Assembly (NCBI GenBank): GCA_030429765.1
Contig: JAUIER010000008.1
Coordinates: 1 to 64,000 of the forward strand
Direction of reading: 5' to 3'
DNA from: a bacterium
GTDB taxonomy: Bacteria; Omnitrophota; Gorgyraeia; Zapsychrales; Zapsychraceae
DNA length: 64,000 nt
The position numbers were made by a program, and so were the translations under genes. How positions within the stretch are numbered: position 1 is the stretch's first letter; each line of letters opens with the position of its first letter. A model generated the notes under the pieces. It was not told where the DNA came from. It saw nothing but the letters and a program-made list of their open reading frames with translations, and did not search any database. Shown here one piece after another: positions 9,901-17,219 of the stretch.

Positions 9901-10329
9901 AATCAGAAGAAATGGGCCGCGGATTTGGCCAAAAGTATTCGTGCCGTCGGACATAACAATCATTTGAAGTCGGTGATATATCTGTATCCCGATGGGACAT
10001 CGGTGGTCAAGCCGGTCAAGATCCATTCCAAGGTCCACTACAAGCAGCTGGCCATCAAGATGGTCCACATGGTGGAGCAGCAATGGCTGCGTTCCAGTGA
10101 GCATCTGCAGACGCATCGGTTCCGGGGTCTGAAATTCTACAGTCTGGAGGAAAACCAGCGCTACCGTCAGCAGCTCAATTGGCTGAGCTTTGATGAAACC
10201 GATCAGCATCCGGTGCTCAAACACCTGAAGATCCAGAATCACACGATCTTTATGATCGGCACCAAACCCCAGAAAAAGCGTCAGATCTCCCGCATGCTCA
10301 GCGCGCGGAACAAGGCGATTTTCTGGTAA
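6961..10329 (+). CDS. Large membrane protein: zincin-like HELAH domain plus C-terminal DUF58
   Basis: 1122 residues in a unique-looking arrangement. Residues 1-235 are basic and helical (cytoplasmic). A transmembrane helix follows at about 241-262 (MTGLALVCSGVILTIVLNLT), then a large loop, a second helix at about 685-710, and a cytoplasmic tail. The loop contains H496-E-L-A-H500 in 'GWHELAHVVDYMEF', a zinc metallopeptidase-type HExxH. The tail ends in a DUF58 (von Willebrand A-like) domain, recognised by 'YEPGDDIRMIDWNVTARS' at about 932-949 and 'VQVAFLFDLT'. DUF58 proteins normally pair with MoxR ATPases; here the neighbour is a secretion ATPase instead. Starts 35 bases after it. Activity is inferred. 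Confidence 0.75.
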   Translation: MTQQTAIRHRVFSAPSIKKIQRLQTVYINQLVIPKWSIRPAIRRYKKINKAYRRLNGYLARLERVYTGSDGYIQEVIKTYRQDLTGIHDQHMRWYFQVLDILLNTPVGEDYCRQWRYRHIVNAIRRGANEARERIQTPILKHQLRTRLRDAYARARYELRYKFETVLLAESAVVMSQKESDTRVPQDPRWYERLREFIRDHIYGYNQPDRQFYPVTQMALDRGLEPEIRRFEKARRQRFRMTGLALVCSGVILTIVLNLTGWDRIVARNAWMLWRDIKSVMTIFPAPGEKNSYFEQELLDLNVDVSRETLRANLTAFIDQKYYERDNRYLIFGEMLLRDYMILLARDELDAEFKRDMYRAGFLLDADLVDMLDRLTVQYDRPVIRESELRDVIFDMRRLFVRNDVYPFMFLVLHEQTPYVFVYTERITGSMPLRREDVASLGIDPFWFDEVQGNRLKAHMMTGENYPFHGKAGFFEGEFAVVFTSLSTRPEWTGWHELAHVVDYMEFTYANIIPLDNVEVTAVLFPMIFADDPADYMAVHVFPKIRSRDRKDYYVQAAKGILNGAIIYFNATYNENRPLITNRFEEERIAWIEQRLALLSDSQLSALGRIMYQDPYTFLATAEKARYRSVETNAEEIIYGTHGSPQKEVIELASLGSIFGSNQGPRFVRDGQDGGDDSDAIKRAALIRAILVFVLFELLAVATHLLATPIRRRKMQGILPGRIVDRMFASDWAKSHHKADHSASAIQMLKSLFDSSSNKGETFRRKIDMFRLNANHKERLLFHAGLSLAPTIPQSAVIKNEFQLLLFYLPFIGPYLARQRWIFPRQRAFYLREKFNARIRRLIMRSPADIPTSQLITELNAIMEEFEQTDEQAVHTAARHAVDFRAIEQWVLAYLERVFGHVKLNYDGRWMDLSSLSKAMDRGSEFDRLDKYEPGDDIRMIDWNVTARSTTQTAMVRKRIMDSDVQVAFLFDLTTLNTTINQKKWAADLAKSIRAVGHNNHLKSVIYLYPDGTSVVKPVKIHSKVHYKQLAIKMVHMVEQQWLRSSEHLQTHRFRGLKFYSLEENQRYRQQLNWLSFDETDQHPVLKHLKIQNHTIFMIGTKPQKKRQISRMLSARNKAIFW

Positions 10330-10371
10330 ATCGGACGATTGGTCGGATTCGACCAAATCCATTAATCACGC

Positions 10372-10399
10372 TTGATTAAAACAAAAGGGCTGATATAAT
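10372..10399 (+). promoter_or_regulatory. Promoter of tRNA-Arg(ACG)
   Basis: TTGATT (10372-10377) and a perfect TATAAT (10394-10399) are separated by 16 bases, 68 bases upstream of the tRNA. The -10 box sits in the loop of the inverted repeat GGGCTG/CAGCCC (10387-10392, 10401-10406). Just before it, TTGGTCG-GATT-CGACCAA (10339-10356) may end the preceding operon, though no T-run follows on this strand. Confidence 0.7.
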
Positions 10400-10467
10400 A
10401 CAGCCCTGTAACAGGCCGCTGGGCGATCCGTCGATCTTGATCGTCCGGTCTGACAAACTCATTTTAT

Positions 10468-10541
10468 GCGCCCGTAGCTCAATTGGATAGAGCACCTGTC
10501 TACGGAACAGGAGGTTGCTGGTTCGACCCCCGCCGGGCGCG
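10468..10541 (+). tRNA. tRNA-Arg (anticodon ACG)
   Basis: 74 nt. GCGCCCG pairs with CGGGCGC, the D-stem is GCTC/GAGC, and the anticodon stem CCTGT/ACAGG holds loop CTACGGA (anticodon ACG). The T-arm carries GGTTCGACCCC. A34 in this tRNA is the classic substrate of TadA, which is encoded about 1.2 kb downstream. Confidence 0.95.
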
Positions 10542-10549
10542 TTTTTATT

Positions 10550-11719
10550 ATGACCTCATCACTTAAATCGTCCCCTCAAGTCAAAACTCCCCCATTAAAT
10601 GTTAACGGTAATCCTGAAGGTCTTTTTCAACAGCTGATTGAACAGGCGGCGGACAGTGTGTTTACACTGGATCTCAACGGGCGGGTTTTGTACGCCAACA
10701 AGGCCGCGCGCGAGTTGACCGGCCGGCCGGGCAAAAAGATCATCGGAAAATATTTTATGCTGTTTCTTGATAAGCCGTCACGGGTCAAGGCGCTCAAGTA
10801 TATCCGCGAGGTGCGAAAGGGTGTGGAGGTGATCCGCGATGAATTGCATATCGTCAATGACAGCCGTAAGGTGATTCCCATTGAATTTACGATGACACCG
10901 ATCCATCGGAAGAACGCGGTGGCGCAGCTGCATGTCAGCGTCAGAAATATTTCCCGGCGACGAGAGCTTGAGGATATCGCGCGTGAGTCGGCCAAGATGA
11001 GCGCGATTCAGCATTTTATTTCCGGGACCACCCACGAAATTCAGTATCCGTTGAAAGGATTGATGGAGCAGACCGAGCGGTTGATCAAGACCTACCGGGA
11101 TCGGGATTTTGAGTACATCGGTTACAAGGAATTTTCACAGATCTTCGAGACGCTGGAGACGATGCGCGACCAGGCGGAATACTGCTACAAGACCACGGAG
11201 CGGCTCTTGAAGATCAGTCAGGAAAAGGCGGGGTTGAATAAAAAGACCTGCGACGCCAACCGGGTGATCCGTGAATCGATCCTGACACTCAAGGACAATA
11301 TTATGAAGGCGGATGTCACGATTCAAACACGCCTGGCCAAGACGCTGCCGCCGGCGGCGATCGGCGAGATCGAGTTGGGACAGGTGATGACCAAGATCAT
11401 CACCAATGCCGTTCAGGCCTTGACGCTGGTCGGGCGTATCGAGATCCGCAGTTCTTATTCCAAACGGGATCACAAGATCCGTATCGACTGTGTTGATAAT
11501 GGGATCGGGATTTCCAAGGATGATCTGTCGCGGGTGTTTGATCCGTTTTTCACAACCAAGGAGCGGGGCCTTGAAAAAAGTTCCGGCCTGGGTCTGGCCA
11601 TTGTGTATTCCATCATCAAGTCCTACCACGGGACCATTGCCATCAAGAGTAATTCGACTGACGGCACACGTGTCACGCTGATGCTGCCGGTCGCTAAAAT
11701 TTCCAAGAAACAAAAATGA
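10550..11719 (+). CDS. PAS-domain sensor histidine kinase
   Basis: 389 residues and no membrane segment, so it is cytoplasmic. An N-terminal PAS domain (about 25-145; 'DSVFTLDLNGRVLYANKAARELTG') is followed by a dimerisation/phosphoacceptor helix with H162 in 'THEIQYPLKGL'. The HATPase_c domain shows N-box 'KIITNAVQAL', G1 'DNGIGISKDDL', 'FDPFFTTKE' and G2 'GLGLAIVYSI'. It should autophosphorylate on histidine in response to a small ligand or redox cue; no adjacent response regulator is seen. The start lies only 8 bases after the tRNA-Arg 3' end and has no ribosome binding site. It overlaps tadA by 4 bases (ATGA). Confidence 0.85.
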   Translation: MTSSLKSSPQVKTPPLNVNGNPEGLFQQLIEQAADSVFTLDLNGRVLYANKAARELTGRPGKKIIGKYFMLFLDKPSRVKALKYIREVRKGVEVIRDELHIVNDSRKVIPIEFTMTPIHRKNAVAQLHVSVRNISRRRELEDIARESAKMSAIQHFISGTTHEIQYPLKGLMEQTERLIKTYRDRDFEYIGYKEFSQIFETLETMRDQAEYCYKTTERLLKISQEKAGLNKKTCDANRVIRESILTLKDNIMKADVTIQTRLAKTLPPAAIGEIELGQVMTKIITNAVQALTLVGRIEIRSSYSKRDHKIRIDCVDNGIGISKDDLSRVFDPFFTTKERGLEKSSGLGLAIVYSIIKSYHGTIAIKSNSTDGTRVTLMLPVAKISKKQK

Positions 11720-12192
11720 ACGACGACATATTGAATCTGGATCAGATTTATATGGCGCAAGCCTATCGGCAGGCACAGCTGGCCGCCGATCAGGATGAAG
11801 TGCCGGTGGGCGCGGTGATTGTGCATGATCAGCAGATTGTCGCCAAGGCGCACAATCAGGTCGAGATGCTTAAGGACCCCACCGCTCACGCGGAGATGAT
11901 CGCGGTCACGCAGGCGGTCAGTACGCTCGGCCAAAAATGGCTGAATGACTGCACAATGTACGTTACGCTCGAGCCGTGCTCGATGTGCGCCGGGGCGCTG
12001 GTGTTAGCGAGGATCAAACGATTGGTTTTCGCCACGGAAGATCCGAAGAGCGGGGCGTGCGGATCGGTGATCAACATCGCGCATCACAATGATCTCAATC
12101 ACCGGATCGAAGTCCAGCATGGATTGATGCAGGCCGAATGTTCGGCGATTCTGTCGGAATTCTTCAAAAAGAAACGTCATCTCAACAATTAA
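11716..12192 (+). CDS. tadA: tRNA-specific adenosine deaminase TadA
   Basis: 158 residues, normal length for TadA. The zinc-binding cytidine-deaminase motif is complete: 'HAEMIAV' (H and catalytic E) and 'EPCSMCAGALV' (two cysteine ligands). 'VPVGAVIVHD' and 'FATEDPKSGACGSV' are further TadA signatures. It converts A34 to inosine in tRNA-Arg(ACG), letting it read CGU, CGC and CGA. The ATG overlaps the kinase stop, so the tRNA, the kinase and this enzyme may share a transcript. Confidence 0.93.
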   Translation: MNDDILNLDQIYMAQAYRQAQLAADQDEVPVGAVIVHDQQIVAKAHNQVEMLKDPTAHAEMIAVTQAVSTLGQKWLNDCTMYVTLEPCSMCAGALVLARIKRLVFATEDPKSGACGSVINIAHHNDLNHRIEVQHGLMQAECSAILSEFFKKKRHLNN

Positions 12193-12244
12193 GCCGATCA
12201 GATTGAGGTTGCTCATTGCGGATGTTCCCTATAAAATAGGGGAT

Positions 12245-12646
12245 ATGAAAATCGGAGTGGCACTGATTTTAATGCTGGCCTGGGCGATGCCGGCCGGGGC
12301 CGAGGTGTTCCGGGTCGACCGGGTGATCAATGGTCACACCTTTAAGCTGTCAAACGACAAGATCGTCCGGCTTATCGGTATCGACGCGTCCGATCCCACG
12401 TCCACGGAATTTGTCCGTCAATTGGTCGAGGGACGCGGGGTCAAGCTTGAATTTGACGAGGTGCGGGAAGATGACGAGGGGCATTGGCTGGCATATGTGC
12501 TGATGATCGAGACGTTTTTAAACGCGTCGATTGTGTACGCCGGATACGCGGTGCCCGAGTCGATGCCGCCGAACACGATGCATGATGAGATGTTCCAGGC
12601 GTTGTATGAGAACGCGCGGGCCAATCATCGGGGGCTTTGGAAATAG
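12245..12646 (+). CDS. Secreted SNase-like (thermonuclease fold) protein, probably inactive
   Basis: About 133 residues. The ATG at 12245 is preferred because AGGGGAT precedes it. It has a signal peptide (to about residue 19) followed by one staphylococcal-nuclease domain: 'VDRVINGHTFKLSN..IVRLIGIDASD' and 'HWLAYVLMIE.FLNASIVYAGYA'. Two of the three catalytic residues look replaced: the glutamate of the usual 'IDAPE' is aspartate, and the arginine of 'GRLLAYV' is histidine ('GHWLAYV'). It therefore may bind rather than cleave nucleic acid. Begins 52 bases after tadA and ends 6 bases before the HTTM gene. Confidence 0.75.
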   Translation: MKIGVALILMLAWAMPAGAEVFRVDRVINGHTFKLSNDKIVRLIGIDASDPTSTEFVRQLVEGRGVKLEFDEVREDDEGHWLAYVLMIETFLNASIVYAGYAVPESMPPNTMHDEMFQALYENARANHRGLWK

Positions 12647-12652
12647 ACGTTT

Positions 12653-14302
12653 ATGGATAAACTGATTCGCAAATATAGAAGTTACCTGGCGCATCCATGC
12701 GACGCGGTCGGACTCGGCCTATTCCGGGCGGTGTTCGGAATAATCCTGCTGATGCATGTGCTGGTCTACCGATCTCCTGCAATCCTGCAAGAGTTTTATC
12801 TGTCCACGGATTTTTATTTCAGTTTTCCACTCTTTCATTGGCTGCATCTGCCGCAGCCCACACCGGAACTGCTGGTGTGGTTGACCCGCGTCATGATTGT
12901 TAGCTCGATCATGCTCGCGCTGGGTGTATTGTATCGGTTCGCGGCGGGCGCTTATTTTGTCGCGTTTGGATATCTGTTCCTGCTCGAGAAGACTTATTTT
13001 AACAATCATTACTACCTGATCCTGCTGTTTCTATTTTTGCTGATCATCACCGGCGCGGACCGTTTCGCGGCGCTGGGGCCCAAGCTGTTGGGCAAGGCCA
13101 AGGAACGGGTGGTTCCGTACTGGCACTTTTTTATCTTTCAGATATTGATCAGCCTGATGTTTTTCTTTTCCGGCGTGGCCAAGCTGCATCCGGACTGGAT
13201 CAGCGGCAAGGTCACGCAGATCATCTTTGCCGGGGCGGACGAATGGTTTATCATCTTTACAGCGCTGATGGGATTGATCATCGATCTGTCACTCGGATTC
13301 ATGCTGATGCGGCGCGATAAACGCAAGTCCGGCATCTTTGTGATGCTATGTTTCGCAGTGTTTGTGAAGTACATGCTCAACATCGGCGTGTTTCCGTACA
13401 TTCTCATCGCCTGCAGTTTGTTGTTTATCGATCCGGATTACATCCGGCGGATCCTGAATGTGTATCGGCGCAGAGACCGGAAACTGAAATTTGACGAAGA
13501 GGAAATCAATGCGTCCCGTCAGGTGTCAATGCCGGTCTTTGTCTTTGTGATTGTGTTTATCTTGATCCAGGTCGTGGTGCCGCTAAGGCACTGGATCTAT
13601 CCGGGGGCCGTGAACTGGAACCGTTTTGGTGATAAATTCGCCTGGCGGATGTTCGCTCAGGAAAATATCGGACACATTGATTTCTTCGTGACGGACGTCC
13701 TGACCGGGGAGACCATTGAGGTCCCGCGCTTGTTGGGGATCAATGTCGCGACATACATGGACATGGCGCAGATCCCGGATATGATCATCCCGTACGCCGG
13801 ATATCTCAATCAGCATTATGCCAAGCAGGGGATGTACAATCCGATTGTGACGGTCAACGCATTGGTCTCCAAGAACGGACGAAATTTCGCGATGCTGATT
13901 GATCCGGTCAAGAACCTGGCCCATGAGTCGGTGCAGAAGGGCAAAGTTTCTGCTGTATTGCTCGACGGCAATGACCCGGCCAATATCACGGCCATCAACG
14001 GTAAGGACGCGGGTAGTTTTTACTCAGCGGCCTATCAGCTGGCGGTGATTGAGCACGAAGGCCTGATCCCGGGTGATCATCCGGATGTCGCCAGGATTCA
14101 GAATCTCATGGATGATTTTTCGACGTCACGGATGGTTAGTCCCTATCAGATTTCCAACCTTGTTGTAGATATCAAAAATGAACTCTACTCGGTGCATGGA
14201 CGGCCGTTTACCGCCATTGAGGTGCTGGAAAAGCTGGGTCAGCAATTCCCGAACGTGGAGTCTCTGCCGTCCTTCGATGAGGCCATCGAACCCTTTCTTT
14301 AA
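12653..14302 (+). CDS. HTTM-domain membrane protein (vitamin K-dependent gamma-carboxylase-like)
   Basis: 549 residues. The N-terminal ~270 residues are a horizontally arranged multi-helix HTTM domain, seen in 'GLGLFRAVFGIILLMHVL', 'LLVWLTRVMIVSSIMLALGVLYR', 'YYLILLFLFLLIITGADR', and 'FFFSGVAKLHPDWISG', which matches the conserved family block around the active lysine. A further helix near 290-310 is followed by a soluble ~240-residue tail without recognised domain. Bacterial HTTM proteins resemble gamma-glutamyl carboxylase, but most lack a known substrate. Follows the SNase-like gene closely, so probably in one operon. Confidence 0.8.
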   Translation: MDKLIRKYRSYLAHPCDAVGLGLFRAVFGIILLMHVLVYRSPAILQEFYLSTDFYFSFPLFHWLHLPQPTPELLVWLTRVMIVSSIMLALGVLYRFAAGAYFVAFGYLFLLEKTYFNNHYYLILLFLFLLIITGADRFAALGPKLLGKAKERVVPYWHFFIFQILISLMFFFSGVAKLHPDWISGKVTQIIFAGADEWFIIFTALMGLIIDLSLGFMLMRRDKRKSGIFVMLCFAVFVKYMLNIGVFPYILIACSLLFIDPDYIRRILNVYRRRDRKLKFDEEEINASRQVSMPVFVFVIVFILIQVVVPLRHWIYPGAVNWNRFGDKFAWRMFAQENIGHIDFFVTDVLTGETIEVPRLLGINVATYMDMAQIPDMIIPYAGYLNQHYAKQGMYNPIVTVNALVSKNGRNFAMLIDPVKNLAHESVQKGKVSAVLLDGNDPANITAINGKDAGSFYSAAYQLAVIEHEGLIPGDHPDVARIQNLMDDFSTSRMVSPYQISNLVVDIKNELYSVHGRPFTAIEVLEKLGQQFPNVESLPSFDEAIEPFL

Positions 14303-14330
14303 ATCGAATTCATTTCCTCTGATCCCAACC

Positions 14331-14346
14331 TACGTATGATCCCGTA
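14331..14346 (+). promoter_or_regulatory. Candidate operator TACGTATGATCCCGTA
   Basis: An interrupted dyad TACG...CGTA about 105 bases before the small helical protein gene. A similar sequence lies upstream of the receiver protein at 16708-16725. The NarL-type regulator between the two is a candidate binder; this is inference. Confidence 0.3.
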
Positions 14347-14449
14347 GAGACAATGGTAGAATCTCGGATTCTCTAATTCGGCAGAACTACTTAGAATGGA
14401 GGTAGCGGTGGTGTCGACGTGTTCCATCGTTCAGCATAAGGAGGGCGAC

Positions 14450-14893
14450 ATGGCGGTTTACAGCCTTGATGAGTTGATTGAGATCTTTATCCAGTGGGAA
14501 GAGGATCTCACCAAGTTTTACAAAATCCTGTCCGGCCATCTGAAAGATGACGAAGCGCTCAATGTGGTGCGCGTCCTGGCCCGAGATCAGGACAAGATTC
14601 TCGCGGCCGTGAAGAGCATCAATCTGGATGACGCGGAAAGTTTTGAGTACAACAAAAGCCTTCCCAATTTCCGTTCAACCCATCTGCTGTCGGATGTCGA
14701 GGTGAGTGACTCGTCCTCGGCGCTGGACATTCTCGAAAAGGTCATGGACTATGAAGAGCAGCTGCTGGAACTGTACCGGCATCTGGCGGAATTTGTCACT
14801 TATGAGCAGTCCCGCGAGCTGATGACGATGTTACGGGATATGAAATTGGGCCAGATCAAAAAAATCAAGTCCTGCATGGATAGTTACACGTAA
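14450..14893 (+). CDS. Small helical ferritin-like (rubrerythrin-type fold) protein
   Basis: 147 residues. The ATG at 14450 has a strong AAGGAGG site; the longer reading from 14396 has none. The sequence is almost fully alpha-helical and contains two similar helical hairpins: 'ELIEIFIQWEEDLTKFYKIL' and 'VMDYEEQLLELYRHLAEF'. These W/Y-E-E-x-L-x-x-x-Y helices recall rubrerythrin or ferritin-like four-helix proteins, but the metal-binding E-x-x-H pattern is not evident, so iron binding is uncertain. It lies just before the sensor-kinase/regulator pair and may belong to the same regulon. Confidence 0.55.
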   Translation: MAVYSLDELIEIFIQWEEDLTKFYKILSGHLKDDEALNVVRVLARDQDKILAAVKSINLDDAESFEYNKSLPNFRSTHLLSDVEVSDSSSALDILEKVMDYEEQLLELYRHLAEFVTYEQSRELMTMLRDMKLGQIKKIKSCMDSYT

Positions 14894-14916
14894 TTTCGGT
14901 GTAGCCATCGCAAAAA

Positions 14917-14944
14917 TTGTCCGTCCGGGAATTGGTGATATAAT
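14917..14944 (+). promoter_or_regulatory. Promoter giving a leaderless kinase transcript
   Basis: TTGTCC (14917-14922), a 16-base spacer, and a perfect TATAAT (14939-14944). The -10 box ends only 6 bases before the ATG at 14951. Transcription should therefore start at or next to the initiation codon, and no ribosome binding site is present. Confidence 0.6.
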
Positions 14945-14950
14945 AATGGC

Positions 14951-16048
14951 ATGTTACGTGAACTCGAAAATCTCAAAGAACAGCATCGGGAAATTGAGCG
15001 TGTACTGGAGCAATCGCTTAAGAAAGAGAGTGATATCCGCTTCGCGCTCGATCAGTCCACCATTGTGGCCATCACCGATGAACGTGGATTGATTACCTAC
15101 GCGAACGATAAATTCTGTGAGATTTCCAAGTATTCGCGCGAGGAGCTGATTGGTCAGGATCACCGGATCATCAACTCGGGGCATCATCCCAAGTCGTTCT
15201 TTATCGATTTGTGGCGAACCATCCGCCGGGGCGAAGTCTGGCGCGGACAGATCTGCAACCGGGCCAAGGACGGATCGATATATTGGGTTGAGACGACGAT
15301 TGTGCCGTTTCGCGACGCCAAGAACAAGCCGTATCAATATGTCGCGATTCGCAGCGATATCACCCGCCTCAAACACTTGGAACGTGAGATCCGCGACCTG
15401 CCGCGGCTGATCATGCAGGCACAGGAGGCCGAGCGCGCGTATCTGGCCCGTGAACTGCATGATGATCTAGGGCAGTCGCTGGCCTCGATGAAGATGTTTA
15501 TTCAGTCTACCTTGGCGCAATACAGCGAGGAGGACGAGGATTTTTCCGAGGCGTCGCGTCAGATCGTGCGTTATCTGGACAACGTGATTGAGAAAACACG
15601 CCGGTTGTCATCGGGGTTGAGCCCTTCCACGCTGGAAATTCTCGGGCTGCCGACGTCGATCCGCCAATTGGTTCAGGATTTCCGCAAGGTCTACAAGATC
15701 AAGATCCGGCTGCAGCTCGGACGGCTGGGGCAGTATCGTTTTCAGGGTGATCCGATCAATATCTTCCGGATCATTCAGGAAGCACTCAATAATATAGTGA
15801 AGTATTCCAAGGCCGGTCAGGCCGAGATCAAATTCAGGAAGCTGCGTCATCAAATTGAATTATCAATCACCGATGACGGATGCGGGTTTGATCTGGTTCA
15901 CGCCCGACGTGAGGGGCTGGGGCTTAAGACCATGCGTGAACGGGTGATTTGTCTGGGCGGAGAATTTAAGGTCGAGTCCCAGGAAGGTCAGGGCACACGG
16001 ATAACCATCCACTTACCCATAGAGGAACACAACGATGTCGGAACTTAG
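14951..16048 (+). CDS. PAS-domain NarL/UhpB-type sensor histidine kinase
   Basis: 365 residues, cytoplasmic. An N-terminal coiled coil leads into a PAS domain of the aerotaxis type (about 45-145; 'TIVAITDERGLITYANDKFCEISKYSREELIGQDHRI'). The HisKA_3 helix has H170 in 'ARELHDDLGQSLASMKM', followed by a HATPase domain ('DDGCGFD', 'GLGLKTMRERV'). This class pairs with LuxR/NarL-type regulators, and the next gene encodes one, overlapping by 14 bases. Possible input is oxygen, redox or a nitrogen oxide given the nearby NrfHA, but the ligand is not known. Confidence 0.88.
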   Translation: MLRELENLKEQHREIERVLEQSLKKESDIRFALDQSTIVAITDERGLITYANDKFCEISKYSREELIGQDHRIINSGHHPKSFFIDLWRTIRRGEVWRGQICNRAKDGSIYWVETTIVPFRDAKNKPYQYVAIRSDITRLKHLEREIRDLPRLIMQAQEAERAYLARELHDDLGQSLASMKMFIQSTLAQYSEEDEDFSEASRQIVRYLDNVIEKTRRLSSGLSPSTLEILGLPTSIRQLVQDFRKVYKIKIRLQLGRLGQYRFQGDPINIFRIIQEALNNIVKYSKAGQAEIKFRKLRHQIELSITDDGCGFDLVHARREGLGLKTMRERVICLGGEFKVESQEGQGTRITIHLPIEEHNDVGT

Positions 16049-16679
16049 GATAATATTGGCAGATGATCATGAAATCTTCCGGGAAGGGCTCAAGAGTCTC
16101 ATCGACCGGGATTCGGATATTGAGATTGTAGGGCTGGCCGCGGATGGCGAAGAGTTGGTCCAAATGGCCGCCAAGAATGATTTTGATGTGATCGTTACCG
16201 ATCTCAACATGCCGAATATGGATGGTTTGGCCGCGATACAGACGATTCGTCAGGACAAGCCGGACGCCAAGATCCTCGTACTGACCATGCTCAAGGATCA
16301 CGAACATTTCAAGCACGCCATGGCCAATGGCGCCAACGGATACTTACTCAAAGACGACGCGTATGATCAGTTTGTGATGGCCGTTCGGACCATCGCCCGC
16401 GGCAAGAAGTTTGTTTCGGCCTCGGTGGCACAGCTGGAGACCGAGCGCTACCTGCGCAGTCTGGAGGAAAGCGACGCGCCGTCGACTGATTTATTGACCA
16501 AGCGCGAAATGGAAATCCTCAAATTTGTCGCCGCCGGACTGGCCAATAAGAATATCGCCTCCCGTTTGGGTATCAGTGTCCGCACTGTCGAAACCCACCG
16601 CAATAACTTTACCAACAAACTCGGCATAAAAACCACCGCCGGGCTGGTGAAGTTTGCCATCTCCAAAGGTCTTGTCTGA
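16035..16679 (+). CDS. NarL/FixJ-family response regulator
   Basis: 214 residues. The receiver domain has acidic pair 'ADDHE', phosphoacceptor D56 in 'VTDLNMPNMDGL', conserved T in 'VLTML' and K in 'YLLKDDA'. The C-terminal LuxR-type helix-turn-helix reads 'LTKREMEILKFVAAGLANKNIASRL' (here split), then 'VRTVETHRNN'. It is the partner of the overlapping kinase and should bind DNA as a phospho-dimer. Targets may include the dyads at 14331 and 16708. RBS GAGGA. Confidence 0.9.
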   Translation: MSELRIILADDHEIFREGLKSLIDRDSDIEIVGLAADGEELVQMAAKNDFDVIVTDLNMPNMDGLAAIQTIRQDKPDAKILVLTMLKDHEHFKHAMANGANGYLLKDDAYDQFVMAVRTIARGKKFVSASVAQLETERYLRSLEESDAPSTDLLTKREMEILKFVAAGLANKNIASRLGISVRTVETHRNNFTNKLGIKTTAGLVKFAISKGLV

Positions 16680-16707
16680 TTCTCACCGTTTTATCCCTAC
16701 GAAAGAA

Positions 16708-16725
16708 TACGTACGTCGATCCGTA
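16708..16725 (+). promoter_or_regulatory. Candidate operator TACGTACGTCGATCCGTA
   Basis: Lies about 78 bases before the receiver protein ATG. It shares TACGTA, GATCC and a terminal CGTA with 14331-14346. A CTATATACT-rich stretch near 16755-16764 may supply a promoter -10. Confidence 0.3.
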
Positions 16726-16802
16726 ATTTAGCCAATTTAGCCGTGGCATCTTCTCCTATATACTAAGTTTAATCAACTTAATCAACCAGGGAGGAGTTGT
16801 AT

Positions 16803-17192
16803 ATGGCAAACCGAATGCTTATTGTCGATGACAATATTGAATTTCGCACGATGACCAAGGCCTACATTCAGAGGTCGGGATTGAACTTTCAGTTTTATGA
16901 AACATCCACCGCAGAGGCGGCCGTGGCCAAGGCCTCATTTACCAAACCGCATGTGGTTTTGATGGATATCAATCTACCCAAGGCCAACGGACTGACCGCG
17001 GCCCGTGAAATTCTACGCGAGCATCCCGAGTGCCGTTTGTTTGTGGTGTCGATGTTTGATTTGGAGCCGTTTAAGAAGGCGGCCCTGTCGCTCAAGGCGG
17101 CGGCCTTTATCCCCAAGAGTCAGATTTATGACCGGCTGATCCCGGCTTTAAAAACAAGTCTCAAGTCTTTAGGTCAACTTCAGCATGCCTAG
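16803..17192 (+). CDS. Single-domain response regulator (CheY-like)
   Basis: 129 residues. The ATG at 16803 follows GGGAGGAG with proper spacing. Only a receiver domain is present: 'LIVDDN', phosphoacceptor in 'VVLMDINLPKANGLTAA', 'FVVSMFD' in the switch position and K in 'AFIPKS'. With no output domain it probably relays phosphate or acts on a protein partner. It lies between the NarL-type regulator and the CBS protein, so it is likely part of the same signalling chain. Confidence 0.85.
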   Translation: MANRMLIVDDNIEFRTMTKAYIQRSGLNFQFYETSTAEAAVAKASFTKPHVVLMDINLPKANGLTAAREILREHPECRLFVVSMFDLEPFKKAALSLKAAAFIPKSQIYDRLIPALKTSLKSLGQLQHA

Positions 17193-17219
17193 TCACGAAT
17201 CAGAACACGGGAGGAGTGA

